Source of the DNA: Flavobacterium sp. CBA20B-1
Lineage (GTDB): Bacteria > Bacteroidota > Bacteroidia > Flavobacteriales > Flavobacteriaceae
Length of the DNA stretch: 64,000 bases
NCBI RefSeq assembly: GCF_028473145.1
Contig: NZ_CP092370.1
Coordinates: forward strand, 1,984,001 to 2,048,000
Direction: 5' to 3'
The notes under the pieces were generated by a model that saw nothing but the letters and a program-made list of their open reading frames with translations, did no database searches and was not told the origin of the DNA. Each line of letters opens with the position of its first letter. Within the stretch, counting starts at the first letter, position 1. Made by a program: the position numbers and the translations under genes. This document shows positions 9,889-19,028 of this stretch, in pieces.

Positions 9889-11850
9889 ATGAAAAAAGGG
9901 ATATACACAGCCGCTTTGTTCACGGCCTTTATGTTGGGGAACACGGGGGCACAAGCACAAGCGGGATTAAATACAGCCGATAAAGACTACAACCAATGGG
10001 CTTATGTAGATGCGATTGGCATTTACGAGAAAGTAGCCAACCGCGGTTATGCGGGGAAGGATGTACTAGAAAAGTTAGGCAACGCCTACTATTTCAATGC
10101 GCGCTATGGCGAAGCCCAAAAGCACTACGAACGCTTGTTCAAAGAATTTGGCAACGAAAACATAGGCAGCGAGTACTATTACCGCTACGCTCAAACCTTG
10201 CAACACGTGGGCAAAGAAAGCGAATCGAAGCGCTACTACGACCAGTTTGTAAGCAAAGCCGGCAGCCACACCCAGCGGTCAAAAATCCGCCAGAACGAAG
10301 CCGCGCTTAAAAAGCAGATACAAGCCAATTCAGGTCGCTACGACCAGATTAAGAATTTGGAGATCAACACGCCTTATTCCGATTACGGGAGCTATGTACA
10401 CAACAACCAGTTGTACTTTACCAGCGCACGCGACACAGGCAGCTTGCACAAACGCGAACACACCTGGACAGGTGATGCCTTTACCAGCTTGTACAGCGTA
10501 GCCGAAACAGCAACAAAAGACGACAAAGTAACCCGATTAAAAGGCAAGGTAAAATCACCACTTAATGAATCAACAGCGGTGATTACCAAAGACGGCAACA
10601 CGATGTATTTCACACGCAACAACTACATCAACCATACCCGTAAATACGATGCCGACAAAAACACGAAGCTTAAAATCTACCGTGCAGAAAACGTGGAGGG
10701 CAAATGGGAAAATGTAACGGAACTATCGTTCAATATGGATGGCTACAACACGGCACACCCCACCTTAAGCCAAGACGAAGCCACGATGTATTTTGCGAGC
10801 GACCGTCCGGGAGGCTTCGGCGGATCGGATTTGTGGCAGGTGGCGATTCATCCCTCAGGCGCTTTTGGCGGACCTGTAAACATGGGCGAAGGAATCAACA
10901 CCGAAGGCAGAGAAACCTTTCCGTTTGTAACCGAAAGCGGGGAATTGTATTTTTCAAGCGACGGTAGAGTAGGACTAGGTGGGTTAGATGTATATGCCAC
11001 GAAATTAGACAGAAACAGCAACCCCGGGGAAATCCACAACGTAGGAACACCAATCAACGGAAATGCAGATGATTTTGCGTATTATATCGACCCAAACACC
11101 AAACAAGGTTTCTTTTCAAGCAACCGTGAGGGTGGAAACGGCAACGACGATATTTACAGTTTCCATGAAACCAAACCGTTGCAACTAGAATGTATCCAAA
11201 AACTACTTTTAAAAGTAATAGACGGCAAAACCCACAACATTATCACTGATGCCAACGTAACGCTTTACAACAATTTGTACGGCGAATTAGAAAGCAGTAA
11301 CCGCTACCAAAACGACGGTTATGTGTTCAACAACACGTTCAAATGTGGGGAAACCTACCGCTTAAAAGCGGAAAAAGAAGGCAATACGACCCAAGAAGAC
11401 GTGGTGCTTTTGCCCAATGAAAGCGGTGTAACCGAGCACACCATTGTATTGGAACCGGCGAAAACCCCTGTAAAAGTAGGCGACGACTTGTTTAAAGTAT
11501 TAAAACTGAATCCTATTTATTTTGATTTAGACAAATACAACATCCGTCCGGATGCAGCAGCAGAGTTGGCAAAAGTATTGGCGGTATTAGAAGAATATCC
11601 AACGATGAAAATCGACATTCGTTCGCATACCGACAGCCGTGCATCACACAAGTACAACGACAGATTGTCTGAGAACCGCGCAAAATCGACCAGAGAATGG
11701 TTGATTGACCAAGGCATCAGTTCGTCACGATTAACCTCGAAAGGCTATGGCGAACGCCAATTAGTCAACGAATGTGCCGACGGCGTGAAGTGTAGCGAAG
11801 AAGCACACCAAGCCAACCGTAGATCAGAGTTTATTATTGTGGAGATGTAG
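9889..11850 (+). CDS. TPR / PD40 / OmpA-domain lipid-envelope protein of the SprF locus
   Basis: The 653-residue protein has a signal peptide (MKKGIYTAALFTAFMLGNTGAQAQA). TPR-like helices follow at about residues 30-135 and a WD40-like PD40 β-propeller at about 150-430 (YFTSARDTGS, YFASDRPGGFGGSDLW, YFSSDGRVGLGGLDVY). Next come a short CarboxypepD_reg-like β-domain (450-520) and an OmpA domain (535-653; DIRSHTDSR, SENRAKSTREWL). The OmpA domain is expected to bind peptidoglycan and to tether the outer-membrane machinery. The order TPR-PD40-OmpA is that of PorE-like proteins linked to type IX secretion. The gene is last in the adhesin operon and is closed by a strong hairpin. Its codons are visibly richer in G and C than those of its paralogue at the right edge. 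Confidence 0.9.
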   Translation: MKKGIYTAALFTAFMLGNTGAQAQAGLNTADKDYNQWAYVDAIGIYEKVANRGYAGKDVLEKLGNAYYFNARYGEAQKHYERLFKEFGNENIGSEYYYRYAQTLQHVGKESESKRYYDQFVSKAGSHTQRSKIRQNEAALKKQIQANSGRYDQIKNLEINTPYSDYGSYVHNNQLYFTSARDTGSLHKREHTWTGDAFTSLYSVAETATKDDKVTRLKGKVKSPLNESTAVITKDGNTMYFTRNNYINHTRKYDADKNTKLKIYRAENVEGKWENVTELSFNMDGYNTAHPTLSQDEATMYFASDRPGGFGGSDLWQVAIHPSGAFGGPVNMGEGINTEGRETFPFVTESGELYFSSDGRVGLGGLDVYATKLDRNSNPGEIHNVGTPINGNADDFAYYIDPNTKQGFFSSNREGGNGNDDIYSFHETKPLQLECIQKLLLKVIDGKTHNIITDANVTLYNNLYGELESSNRYQNDGYVFNNTFKCGETYRLKAEKEGNTTQEDVVLLPNESGVTEHTIVLEPAKTPVKVGDDLFKVLKLNPIYFDLDKYNIRPDAAAELAKVLAVLEEYPTMKIDIRSHTDSRASHKYNDRLSENRAKSTREWLIDQGISSSRLTSKGYGERQLVNECADGVKCSEEAHQANRRSEFIIVEM

Positions 11851-11877
11851 AACTCATAAGGAACTATTATTTATAAA

Positions 11878-11912
11878 AACAACCCCGTTATTTTAAAATA
11901 ATGGGGTTGTTA
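11878..11912. terminator. bidirectional terminator hairpin
   Basis: Nearly perfect palindrome with arms AACAACCCC and GGGGTTGTT joined by an A/T-paired stretch, followed by a T-rich run. It lies between the converging OmpA gene and the LytTR regulator and can end transcription from both sides. Confidence 0.85.
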
Positions 11913-11928
11913 TTTTGTTAAAGGCAGG

Positions 11929-12642
11929 TTAAAACACATCTTTTATTTTAGAGCGGTTACGCACCGATACAGGAATTTCGGTTTGGTCTTGCATCACCAA
12001 AGAATTTATTTTCTTATCATACTTTTTTACAAAATCTAAATTAACTAAATACGATTGATGCGATCTGAAGAATTGATTTTCAGGGAGCAAGTTTTGGTAA
12101 CTTTTTAAGGGTTTTGAGATAATTAAATTTCGGTTTTCGGTTAAATGAAAACGCGTATAACTACCATCTGCTTTGCAAAATATAATCTCATTAAAATCAA
12201 GATGATAAATATGTTCAGTAGTTTTTAGCGTGATTTTCTGAAATTCACGATTTAATTTCATTGCTTGGAATTGTTCGCTGGTAGTGGTAATTTCAGTTTT
12301 TAATCGGTCAATAGTTTGGTTTAAAACTTCTAAATCAATAGGTTTTAGTAAATAATCAAATGCACTATATTTAAAGGCTTTTATAGCATATTCACTATAT
12401 GCTGTTACAAAAATGAGTTTAAATGTAATGTCTAGTAACTCATCTAATAATTCAAAAGCAGTGTGTTTTTTTAGTTGGATATCCAAAAATACCAAGTCAG
12501 GCTTTAATTCTTCAATAAGCTGTATCGCTTGATCTTTTGAACTGGCTTCACCTACAATTTCTATATCATTTCGTTCAGCTAGTAATATTTTTAAGCTATT
12601 TCGTATCAAGCTTTCGTCGTCTATTATTAATGTTTTTAGCAT
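11929..12642 (-). CDS. LytTR-family response regulator
   Basis: Residues 1-120 form a receiver domain with acidic pocket D8-D9, phospho-acceptor D54 (VFLDIQL), T in FVTAYS and K in LLKPI. Residues 135-237 form a LytTR DNA-binding domain (IIFCKADGSYTRFHL, FFRSHQSYLVNLDFV). Regulators of this kind bind paired direct repeats upstream of target genes after phosphorylation. The gene follows the sensor kinase by 5 bp, so the two form a two-component pair. Its targets cannot be read from the sequence. The surface-protein operon ends next door, but the genes converge and share only a terminator. Confidence 0.92.
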   Translation of the reverse strand: MLKTLIIDDESLIRNSLKILLAERNDIEIVGEASSKDQAIQLIEELKPDLVFLDIQLKKHTAFELLDELLDITFKLIFVTAYSEYAIKAFKYSAFDYLLKPIDLEVLNQTIDRLKTEITTTSEQFQAMKLNREFQKITLKTTEHIYHLDFNEIIFCKADGSYTRFHLTENRNLIISKPLKSYQNLLPENQFFRSHQSYLVNLDFVKKYDKKINSLVMQDQTEIPVSVRNRSKIKDVF

Positions 12643-12647
12643 TATTT

Positions 12648-14483
12648 TTAAGATGGTGTTAAGTTGGGTATTTGAATAATCGCTATTGTTCCCGTTAGTT
12701 GTTCATTAACGATGTGGTCTTTAATGGTTAAAGTTAATGGTTTTTTTTGTTTGATGCTGAGTAAAGCTAATCGTTCATTGATAATTGTTGTAGCATAAGA
12801 TTTCTTTTTTTGTTTTTCTTGATTAAATGTGCATGAAAAACCTACACCGTTGTCAATTACCTGACATTCAAGATAAGTTGTGAAATTTAAAAAATGAATG
12901 CTAATCTTTGGTGATGCATTATTCTCTAAACCATGCTCTATGGCGTTTTCTACCAATGGCTGAATAAGCATTGCCGGAATATAACATTCTGAAATGTTAA
13001 TTGTTTTATCTACATTAAAATAAAAATTTAGTTGATGATCCATCCTCATTTTTTGTAGTTCAAGGTAATCGATTAAGCTTTGTATTTCGTCTTGTAGCAA
13101 AACAGTACTGCTTCGGGTTTGCTCAATATGATGGCGAAGCAATTTTGAAAACTTTACTAAATAATTTGAAGCTTTTAGGTGTTCTTTACTTAAAATATTG
13201 CTTTGTATAGCTGCTAATGCATTGAAGATAAAGTGCGGATTCATCTGTAGCCGAAGCACTTTACTGTTCATTTCCAATTCATAAATTTTAGCTCTTTTGT
13301 CTTGATTTACTTTCCATAAAATAAACACTACAATAGAAATGAGAAACAATAATACACTGATAAAAACAAGTAATCTATTACGGGCAATAACTTGTTGTTG
13401 ACTTTGGCTGATGAGTTTTAGGCTCTCTATTTCTTTTTCTTTTTGGGCGGTATTGTATTCAATTTTTAACCGTTCAATTTCTTTTAGTTTGGTTTCGTCT
13501 AAAAGTTCTTGTGATAGTTGGTTTAGTTGCTCTTGGTATGTTAAAGCTTTTTCAAATTGTTGTTGGGCTTTATAAAGTGTTACCAACTGACTTAAAGCGC
13601 TTTGGGCTATTTTTTTGTGTTCACTTTGGGTTAAATGCACTAAAAATGATGCTGCTTTTGCGTGTTCGTCATTATTAATTAAAAGTTCTGCATAATTGTT
13701 CAGCAGGCTTTCTGTAATGTATTTATCAGGAAATTCTAATGCTTTTTCGTAATGTAATTTGGCTTTTTCTATTAATCGATGCTTAAAATAAGTTTGCCCA
13801 ATATTATTCAACGATTTTACAATTCCTGTGGTATCCTTTATTTGGATATTAATGTTTTGTGCTTTTTCATGATAGTACAAGGCAGAATCTAATTTGCTTT
13901 GCGCATTGTATAAAATGCCCAAATTATTGTATACACTCGCGTTGTTTTGGGGCAAGTTCCTTTTTTCAAATAAAGTAGCTTCTCTTTTTAGGTAAGCAAG
14001 TGCATTTTCATAATCTTTTAAATAGTAATGTAATCTGGCATACGCATCGTAATAATGAGGTAGAAAAGAATAATCTGAACGTGTTATTTTGTCTTCTAAA
14101 GACTGAAACAATTGCATAGCTTCTACATATTTTCCTTTGGTTGTAAGGTAATTGGCGTACTGAAATCTAAAATTGGCAATATATTCTTTGTTATTTAATA
14201 TTGTGGCTTTGGCAATTCCTTGTTGATAATAATATATCAAAGAATCTGAATTTTCTTGGATGTTTGCGTAAAATTCTACCAACTTTACGTATGTTTTAAG
14301 TAACTTTTCTTTATTTTTCTGATTAGAGTTTTGATGCTGTTTCTGAATTTTAACCAATTGATTTTTATAACCCAAAAAGTTGCCCGTTTGTAATAAGGAA
14401 TCTGCTTTTGAAAAAGTGGTGTCTTGTGCAAATAGTAAACTAGGTGAAATCAGTATAAAAACAAGGTAGAAAAATGATTTCAT
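12648..14483 (-). CDS. TPR-containing LytS-type sensor histidine kinase
   Basis: The 611-residue protein has a signal peptide (MKSFFYLVFILISPSLLFAQ) and a long extracytoplasmic TPR region (about 30-340). One transmembrane helix follows (about 372-392, LLVFISVLLFLISIVVFILW), then a coiled coil. The His_kinase domain carries the phospho-acceptor motif LQMNPHFIFNALAAIQ. A C-terminal HATPase domain has the N-box LVENAIEHGLENN and the G-box DNGVGF. The set NPHFIFN plus a LytTR partner is characteristic of the LytS/YehU group. The kinase should sense a signal through its TPR domain outside the membrane and phosphorylate the neighbouring regulator. The ligand is unknown. Confidence 0.92.
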   Translation of the reverse strand: MKSFFYLVFILISPSLLFAQDTTFSKADSLLQTGNFLGYKNQLVKIQKQHQNSNQKNKEKLLKTYVKLVEFYANIQENSDSLIYYYQQGIAKATILNNKEYIANFRFQYANYLTTKGKYVEAMQLFQSLEDKITRSDYSFLPHYYDAYARLHYYLKDYENALAYLKREATLFEKRNLPQNNASVYNNLGILYNAQSKLDSALYYHEKAQNINIQIKDTTGIVKSLNNIGQTYFKHRLIEKAKLHYEKALEFPDKYITESLLNNYAELLINNDEHAKAASFLVHLTQSEHKKIAQSALSQLVTLYKAQQQFEKALTYQEQLNQLSQELLDETKLKEIERLKIEYNTAQKEKEIESLKLISQSQQQVIARNRLLVFISVLLFLISIVVFILWKVNQDKRAKIYELEMNSKVLRLQMNPHFIFNALAAIQSNILSKEHLKASNYLVKFSKLLRHHIEQTRSSTVLLQDEIQSLIDYLELQKMRMDHQLNFYFNVDKTINISECYIPAMLIQPLVENAIEHGLENNASPKISIHFLNFTTYLECQVIDNGVGFSCTFNQEKQKKKSYATTIINERLALLSIKQKKPLTLTIKDHIVNEQLTGTIAIIQIPNLTPS

Positions 14484-14511
14484 AAAATATTTTGGTGTTG
14501 GTTTTGCATTT

Positions 14512-14519
14512 CAAAAGTA
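14512..14519 (-). promoter_or_regulatory. probable -7 box for the kinase/regulator operon
   Basis: On the minus strand this reads TACTTTTG, matching the Bacteroidota -7 consensus TAnnTTTG, 29 bp before the kinase start. No clear -33 TTG is present at the right distance. Confidence 0.5.
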
Positions 14520-14653
14520 ATAACTAATTGTGAATTGTTATATAGATAAATTAACTTTCCTGAAAATTTCACGAGCTATTTAGCTGTGTTTTAAATAAAA
14601 ATTGGCAGCATCTTATGATAACTGCCATTTTATGTACTAAATGAAATTGTATT

Positions 14654-15433
14654 TTATTCTTTATAAAAACTTTCATGGGAATCGCTTAACAAACCCGATT
14701 GATAACTTGGATGTGCTTTCAAAATTGCTAGTATTTCGTCTTTAGGTTTGGTAAACGGATACACCTCTTGGTCTACTTTACTCATTAGCGGTCTCATTTC
14801 AGTATAGAAATATTTCATACTGCCTTCGCCACTTTCTTGTCTAATACCCTCAATAAAACAATTGGCAAATTCTTCTGTAATTTCGCCTACTTTAAACATA
14901 AGACTCTCGTTACTTGGTGTAAGGCTAACAGATACTTGGTTTTGAACCATGATGTACGGAGCATCTGTAATTCCTTTAATGTCAATGTGCGGACCATTTG
15001 TTCCCATAATGCCTACATATTTGCTTGCTGTAAGATTACCTCCTGTGGCAAACGACTGATCTTCTACTACAAATTTTTCTACCGAAACATTTCCTGTTAC
15101 CAAGATAAGGTTATGCAAATGCATATCGCCATTCACAGTTAAATTGCCATCAATTACAATAGCCATAATTTCGTCGGCTTCATTAAAGGCATTTTGTTCC
15201 CACGTTTTCCAATCGTTTACAGTTACATCGCCCTTAATGTACAAAACGTCCTCGTCAATGTCTTCTAAAATCACGTCTATAGCCAAATCACTAAAGGCTT
15301 TTAAACATGATGCAAATTCTTCAATAGGTGCTACTTTACTGTTCATATCTTTTAATTTTTTAGGGGTTATATTTTTAGATTTTCCAAAACTCAATAGAAA
15401 TTCAATAATTTGAATAATTCTGTTAAATACCAT
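14654..15433 (-). CDS. unassigned protein with β-helix-like bactofilin-style core
   Basis: The 259-residue protein has no signal peptide. The middle (about residues 60-140) is a run of short β-strand repeats (LYIKGDVTVNDW, IVIDGNLTVNGDMHLHNLIL, VTGNVSVEKF, FATGGNLTASKYVGIMG). These recall polymer-forming or bactofilin-like right-handed β-helices, but I cannot assign the family. The start at 15433 gives an N-terminal hydrophobic helix. An internal ATG at 15346 (MNSKVAPIEEF) is an equally good start. The gene is transcribed divergently from the cluster that begins at 15605, and the gap between them holds a perfect inverted repeat. Confidence 0.6.
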   Translation of the reverse strand: MVFNRIIQIIEFLLSFGKSKNITPKKLKDMNSKVAPIEEFASCLKAFSDLAIDVILEDIDEDVLYIKGDVTVNDWKTWEQNAFNEADEIMAIVIDGNLTVNGDMHLHNLILVTGNVSVEKFVVEDQSFATGGNLTASKYVGIMGTNGPHIDIKGITDAPYIMVQNQVSVSLTPSNESLMFKVGEITEEFANCFIEGIRQESGEGSMKYFYTEMRPLMSKVDQEVYPFTKPKDEILAILKAHPSYQSGLLSDSHESFYKE

Positions 15434-15529
15434 AAATAGGTTATTTTAATAAGTTAACTTGTTCTTTTTCAAATATATAAATATTTTGTCAGGTTTTTTT
15501 ACCAAATACAAATTCAATAACAACGAATA

Positions 15530-15548
15530 CTGTTTGGTGTACAAACAG
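15530..15548. promoter_or_regulatory. perfect 7-bp inverted repeat between divergent genes (possible operator)
   Basis: CTGTTTG, five-base spacer, CAAACAG. It lies in the 171-bp gap between the minus-strand gene ending its leader at 15434 and the plus-strand cluster starting at 15605, just upstream of a TAATTTG sequence resembling a -7 box. A regulator site is an inference. Confidence 0.35.
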
Positions 15549-15604
15549 ATACTCGTAATTTGTAAATTGCCTTAGATTTAAAAACATTTAAAAAAAATTA
15601 AATT

Positions 15605-16000
15605 ATGATTTTATCTATTATTGCACTTTTAGGGGGTATCATTGCTGCATCGCCAGTAATTATTGCTAAAAAACCAAATGCCAAAGAACTCATTGATAAA
15701 ATTACACCTTACCAAGGTTGGATAGGTGTGTTACTTGCTGTTTTGGGACTAATAGGAATCATTCAAATGATTTTGCATCTTAGCGCATTTAGCTTGGTTT
15801 GGTTGATTGGTTTAGCATCATCTGTTGTGCAATTTGTGGTAGGATTTTTATTAGGCTATGGTTTGATTTCCCAATATCTTTTAAACAAAAATGAAACTGC
15901 GAAACAAAAAGGGCAACAATTAAGATTAAAACTTATGAAGTATCAAATTCCTACTGGATTTATTTTGATAGTTTTAGCTGTTTTATCTCTTGTACTTTAA
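15605..16000 (+). CDS. small integral membrane protein, unassigned
   Basis: The 131 residues hold about four hydrophobic segments. The first, at the N-terminus (MILSIIALLGGIIAASPVII), is followed by a Lys-rich loop. The others lie near residues 38-58, 62-88 and 113-131. The protein is not recognised beyond being a small inner-membrane protein. It is the first gene of the co-directional SPFH/zinc-ribbon/ankyrin cluster and may give that cluster a membrane anchor. That role is inferred only from position. Confidence 0.65.
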   Translation: MILSIIALLGGIIAASPVIIAKKPNAKELIDKITPYQGWIGVLLAVLGLIGIIQMILHLSAFSLVWLIGLASSVVQFVVGFLLGYGLISQYLLNKNETAKQKGQQLRLKLMKYQIPTGFILIVLAVLSLVL

Positions 16001-16002
16001 CT

Positions 16003-16128
16003 GATGCGATTAAGTATTGAGGATTTATGAATGATGACCTTTTGAATTTATGATTTGTGATTTTTGAATTATGAATTAATTCCGAAATCATCAATCCGCA
16101 ATCATCAATCCTAAACCTTTAGTTTGTA
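16003..16128. repeat. AT-rich dispersed intergenic repeat
   Basis: The gap consists of words such as GATTTATGAATGATGA, AATTATGAATTAATTCC and TCATCAATCCGCAATCATCA. The two ends are an imperfect inverted repeat of each other. The same vocabulary returns in the gaps at 21.0, 21.4-21.7 and 24.9 kb. Confidence 0.6.
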
Positions 16129-16132
16129 AAAA

Positions 16133-16336
16133 ATGAAAAACCTATTCTCTAAAATCGCCAATACGGCAAAGGACAGCAAAAAGGAATACGGCACGGAAAA
16201 AAAAGAATCCAAGACCGATACCAAGCGTTGTGAAACCTGTGGTGCAGCACGACCAAAAGATACCAATTTGGTGATTTGTGATTATTGCGGTACACCATTT
16301 ATGAACATCGATGTAAATATAAAAGCGGATGAGTAA
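16133..16336 (+). CDS. small zinc-ribbon protein
   Basis: The 67-residue protein has a basic, Lys-rich N-terminal half and one zinc ribbon of two CxxC knuckles (C33-x2-C36 and C49-x2-C52; CETCGAARP, ICDYCGTPF). Such ribbons bind Zn2+ and usually mediate protein contacts. The reading frame overlaps the next gene by 8 bp, which suggests translational coupling with the larger zinc-ribbon protein. Homology at family level is not certain. Confidence 0.75.
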   Translation: MKNLFSKIANTAKDSKKEYGTEKKESKTDTKRCETCGAARPKDTNLVICDYCGTPFMNIDVNIKADE

Positions 16337-17150
16337 TCCTGTGCAAAATACGAGCCCTAATACTGCCGAACAAGCGCTAATTACACGCTGGGAAAGCTTT
16401 GTGCAAAAAACCGAAACGCGCTTTCAGGAAAGTTTGCAACAAAGTACCGAAATGTTGGTGCAGCAATTACAAGAAACCGATTACGACTACAACACCACCT
16501 TTAGAACGTGGCAAGCCGTAAAGGATAAAATTTTCGCTCTCATAGACACCATAGGCACTACGTGGAAGCACAAAGTAGAACCTTTAATGAAAAAAGAAGG
16601 CGATGCTTGGGTAAATGTTCGTGATTCGGTATCAAGCATTGAAAACAGGTTGCACAATGAGCTCGAAGTCTATCATTTGAGCATACAGGGGCAACTGGCA
16701 GAACTAACTTATAATCATCTGTTGCCTTTGGTAGACAAGGACTATTTCTGCACGCAATGTGGTGCGCCCATTCGCATTAAAACAACCATTTTTCGGGCAC
16801 AATACATCACCTGCAATGCTTGTAACACCACGAACACGATCGATTTGGAAACCAAGTTTGTATTCCTATTGCACAATTTAGATGACATTGCGGCCTATCG
16901 TTCTATCGATGCCTATAAAACGATGCAAAATGCACTTACAAAAATTCAAGATTGCAGACCACCTGCACCTGATGCGCTTTGGCAAGATTATGAAACGACC
17001 TACTATGCCTACCATCATCAAAAATTGGATGAAATAGCAAAGCTGAAAGAAATGACGACGGAAGAAATGGAGGCGAAAAAAGAAAAAATAAAAGCAGAAT
17101 TAACCGAATATATAAACATTCAAAAACATAATAAATATGGAGAAAATTAA
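16329..17150 (+). CDS. coiled-coil protein with central zinc ribbon
   Basis: The 273-residue cytoplasmic protein has no signal peptide. Residues 1-135 are predicted helical and glutamine-rich. Residues 141-165 form a zinc ribbon (FCTQCGAPIRI, then ITCNACNTTN). Residues 170-273 are again helical, ending in a charged coiled coil (KEMTTEEMEAKKEKIKAEL). It overlaps the preceding small zinc-ribbon gene by 8 bp and the next gene by 14 bp, so these three are almost certainly co-translated. Zinc-ribbon proteins are encoded beside SPFH proteins in the Bacillus subtilis ydj operon, which is a possible functional parallel. Sequence homology to those proteins was not established. Confidence 0.7.
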   Translation: MSNPVQNTSPNTAEQALITRWESFVQKTETRFQESLQQSTEMLVQQLQETDYDYNTTFRTWQAVKDKIFALIDTIGTTWKHKVEPLMKKEGDAWVNVRDSVSSIENRLHNELEVYHLSIQGQLAELTYNHLLPLVDKDYFCTQCGAPIRIKTTIFRAQYITCNACNTTNTIDLETKFVFLLHNLDDIAAYRSIDAYKTMQNALTKIQDCRPPAPDALWQDYETTYYAYHHQKLDEIAKLKEMTTEEMEAKKEKIKAELTEYINIQKHNKYGEN

Positions 17151-17961
17151 CGGAATATCATTTGAAGATTGGGCAGCAGGTTGCGGACAGTTAACCCACG
17201 GAATGCCAGAAGAAGATGTCATAAAAACATTAGGTGTTGAACTTCCTGTGTGGCAAGATACGATGGAGAAATTCACCGAAAAATTGTCTGACCCAGATTT
17301 GATTATGAAATACACCGAAATTTTCAGCAACCCAAATGTGGGTCCGTTTGCCAATGCTGGCGGTGCTACGGGGGAAGAAGAATGGCGAAAAGTAATTCCA
17401 GACCACGGTGCGTTTATCCGTTTGCAACGCGAAATGGGTATTGCAACGCAAAATGGTGTGGATGCGGCTCAATTTTTAGAAGAAAAAGGCTTAAACGTTG
17501 GGCAATATTCGCAGGCGAGTATGGCATTTATGCAAATGCAAAACGAAATGGATTCTGAAGATGTCTATAAAGCTTACAAGGAAAATAGCTCTGATTTAGA
17601 CCAAAAGGAATTGATGGAGAAATACTTTCCGGAGTACGACCAATACATCGCCTTGTTATTTGCACTTGATGTAGCAGAACACCAAGCAATGGAGCAAGAC
17701 CGTTTTAAGCTGCAATCTACGGCACTTCACGCGCGTCGGGATAAATTAACAGAACTCGGCGTTGACCAAAACTTGTACAGCTATATGGTGGAGCATTACA
17801 ATGCCTGGGAACAAGAACAATTGGAAAAGCAAGGCGAAGACGCTTTCAACACTTACCGTAACGGAATTATAGATAATGTTCGCGCTGGAAATGTTTCGGT
17901 ACCAAATGTTATTGAACTAGAAAACAAGAAAGATAGCTTAACAGACGACATCGAATTTTAA
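17137..17961 (+). CDS. cytoplasmic protein, possibly DUF6620 family
   Basis: The 274-residue soluble acidic protein begins MEKINGISFEDWAAGCGQLT. A segment HGMPEEDVIKTLGVELPVW follows, with a later FSNPNVGPFANAGG and a helical C-terminal half. The opening helices and the motif around NPNVGPFA recall proteins annotated as DUF6620, but this assignment is from memory and unproven. It overlaps the zinc-ribbon gene upstream by 14 bp and is followed 11 bp later by the SPFH gene. That places it in the core of the operon. Confidence 0.65.
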   Translation: MEKINGISFEDWAAGCGQLTHGMPEEDVIKTLGVELPVWQDTMEKFTEKLSDPDLIMKYTEIFSNPNVGPFANAGGATGEEEWRKVIPDHGAFIRLQREMGIATQNGVDAAQFLEEKGLNVGQYSQASMAFMQMQNEMDSEDVYKAYKENSSDLDQKELMEKYFPEYDQYIALLFALDVAEHQAMEQDRFKLQSTALHARRDKLTELGVDQNLYSYMVEHYNAWEQEQLEKQGEDAFNTYRNGIIDNVRAGNVSVPNVIELENKKDSLTDDIEF

Positions 17962-17972
17962 GGAAAAAATCT

Positions 17973-18965
17973 ATGGGCATTAAAGAAAAATTAAACAATC
18001 AATTTCGTTCGGTAGTACAGTGGGAAAAACCACATCCCAACGAGCTGTTTTATCGCTTTACGGAGCGTGGAGACGAATTGAAAAATGCATCCAAATTAAT
18101 TTTGCAGCCTGGACAGGGCTGCATTTTTACGTATGAAGGTAAGATTGTAGATGTTTTTGAAGAAGAAGGGATGTACAACCTTGAAACAGGAAACAAACCA
18201 TTTCTTACTTCCCTAAAAAAGATTTTATACAATTTTGAAAGTAATCACAAGGTAGGTCTTTGGTTTTTCCGTAAAGCCGATATGGTCAACATTCGTTGGG
18301 GAACACGTATTCCGATTACCTACAACGACCCGGTTTATGGCTTTCCAGTGAACTTGCGTGCATTCGGAAACTACTCGGTAAAAATCACCAAAACGCGTCA
18401 GTTTTTTGAGCAAATGGTGGGCGGACAGGAGTTTTACTGTGTTCATCATTTACAAGAAATCTTCTTGTCGAGAATTACACAGCCCATTTCTAATTTCTTG
18501 GCAAATGCAAAGTTTTCCTATGCCGAAATCGATAGTAATATCGAGCAGATTGCAAAAGATGCGCAAGAAAAGACAGTTGACATCTTCTCAGATTTAGGTT
18601 TTGAATTACTCGATTTTAGAATAGAAGGCACCTCGTTTGACGATGAAACCAACAAACGGATTGCCGGTATTAGCGATATGCAAGCCGATGTACAAGCTGC
18701 AAAACTAGCAGGCATTGATTTTGCTGAATTGCAAAAATTACGTGCAATGCGCGATGCTGCCAATAACGAAGGAACAGCAGGCGCCGGAATGGGATTGTTT
18801 GCCGGAATGGAAATGGGAAAAAGCATCAGTAATCCCCAACCAAACGCCACACCAGAAGCGCCAAAATCTGACTTAAAATCGAAATTAAAAGAACTCAAAG
18901 AACTCTTTGATGAAGGTTTAATTGATGAAGACGAGTTTAAAGCTGCGAAGGCGAAACTTTTATAG
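17973..18965 (+). CDS. SPFH-domain protein with C-terminal SHOCT domain (YdjI-like)
   Basis: The 330-residue protein carries an SPFH (band 7) fold at about residues 20-240. Conserved stretches include IRWGTRIPITYNDPVYG, LRAFGNYSVKI and GFELLDFRIEGTSFD. A Gly/Ala/Met-rich linker (265-290) and a SHOCT domain at the end (298-330, LKELKELFDEGLIDEDEF) follow. SPFH proteins form membrane-associated oligomers. The YdjI branch, sometimes called virion-core-protein-like, works in membrane stress in Bacillus together with zinc-ribbon partners. Here three co-translated genes including two zinc-ribbon proteins lie immediately upstream. No transmembrane segment is visible, so membrane contact would be through partners or the oligomer. 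Confidence 0.85.
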   Translation: MGIKEKLNNQFRSVVQWEKPHPNELFYRFTERGDELKNASKLILQPGQGCIFTYEGKIVDVFEEEGMYNLETGNKPFLTSLKKILYNFESNHKVGLWFFRKADMVNIRWGTRIPITYNDPVYGFPVNLRAFGNYSVKITKTRQFFEQMVGGQEFYCVHHLQEIFLSRITQPISNFLANAKFSYAEIDSNIEQIAKDAQEKTVDIFSDLGFELLDFRIEGTSFDDETNKRIAGISDMQADVQAAKLAGIDFAELQKLRAMRDAANNEGTAGAGMGLFAGMEMGKSISNPQPNATPEAPKSDLKSKLKELKELFDEGLIDEDEFKAAKAKLL

Positions 18966-18967
18966 TT

Positions 18968-19026
18968 ATGAGTTTTAAATTTTAAGTCACTTAAAACTCA
19001 CAACTCAACACTTAAAACTTAAAAAC
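18968..19026. repeat. inverted low-complexity repeat
   Basis: GAGTTTTAA at the left and TTAAAACTC to the right form a perfect inverted repeat, followed by repeated ACTTAAAACT words. It separates the SPFH gene from the TTG-started gene and could act as a weak terminator. Confidence 0.5.
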
Positions 19027-19028
19027 AT

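Noticed and set aside
14593..14626. hairpin TGGCAG / CTGCCA as terminator
   Set aside because: Six-base stem with a 13-base loop and no T run; too weak to call.
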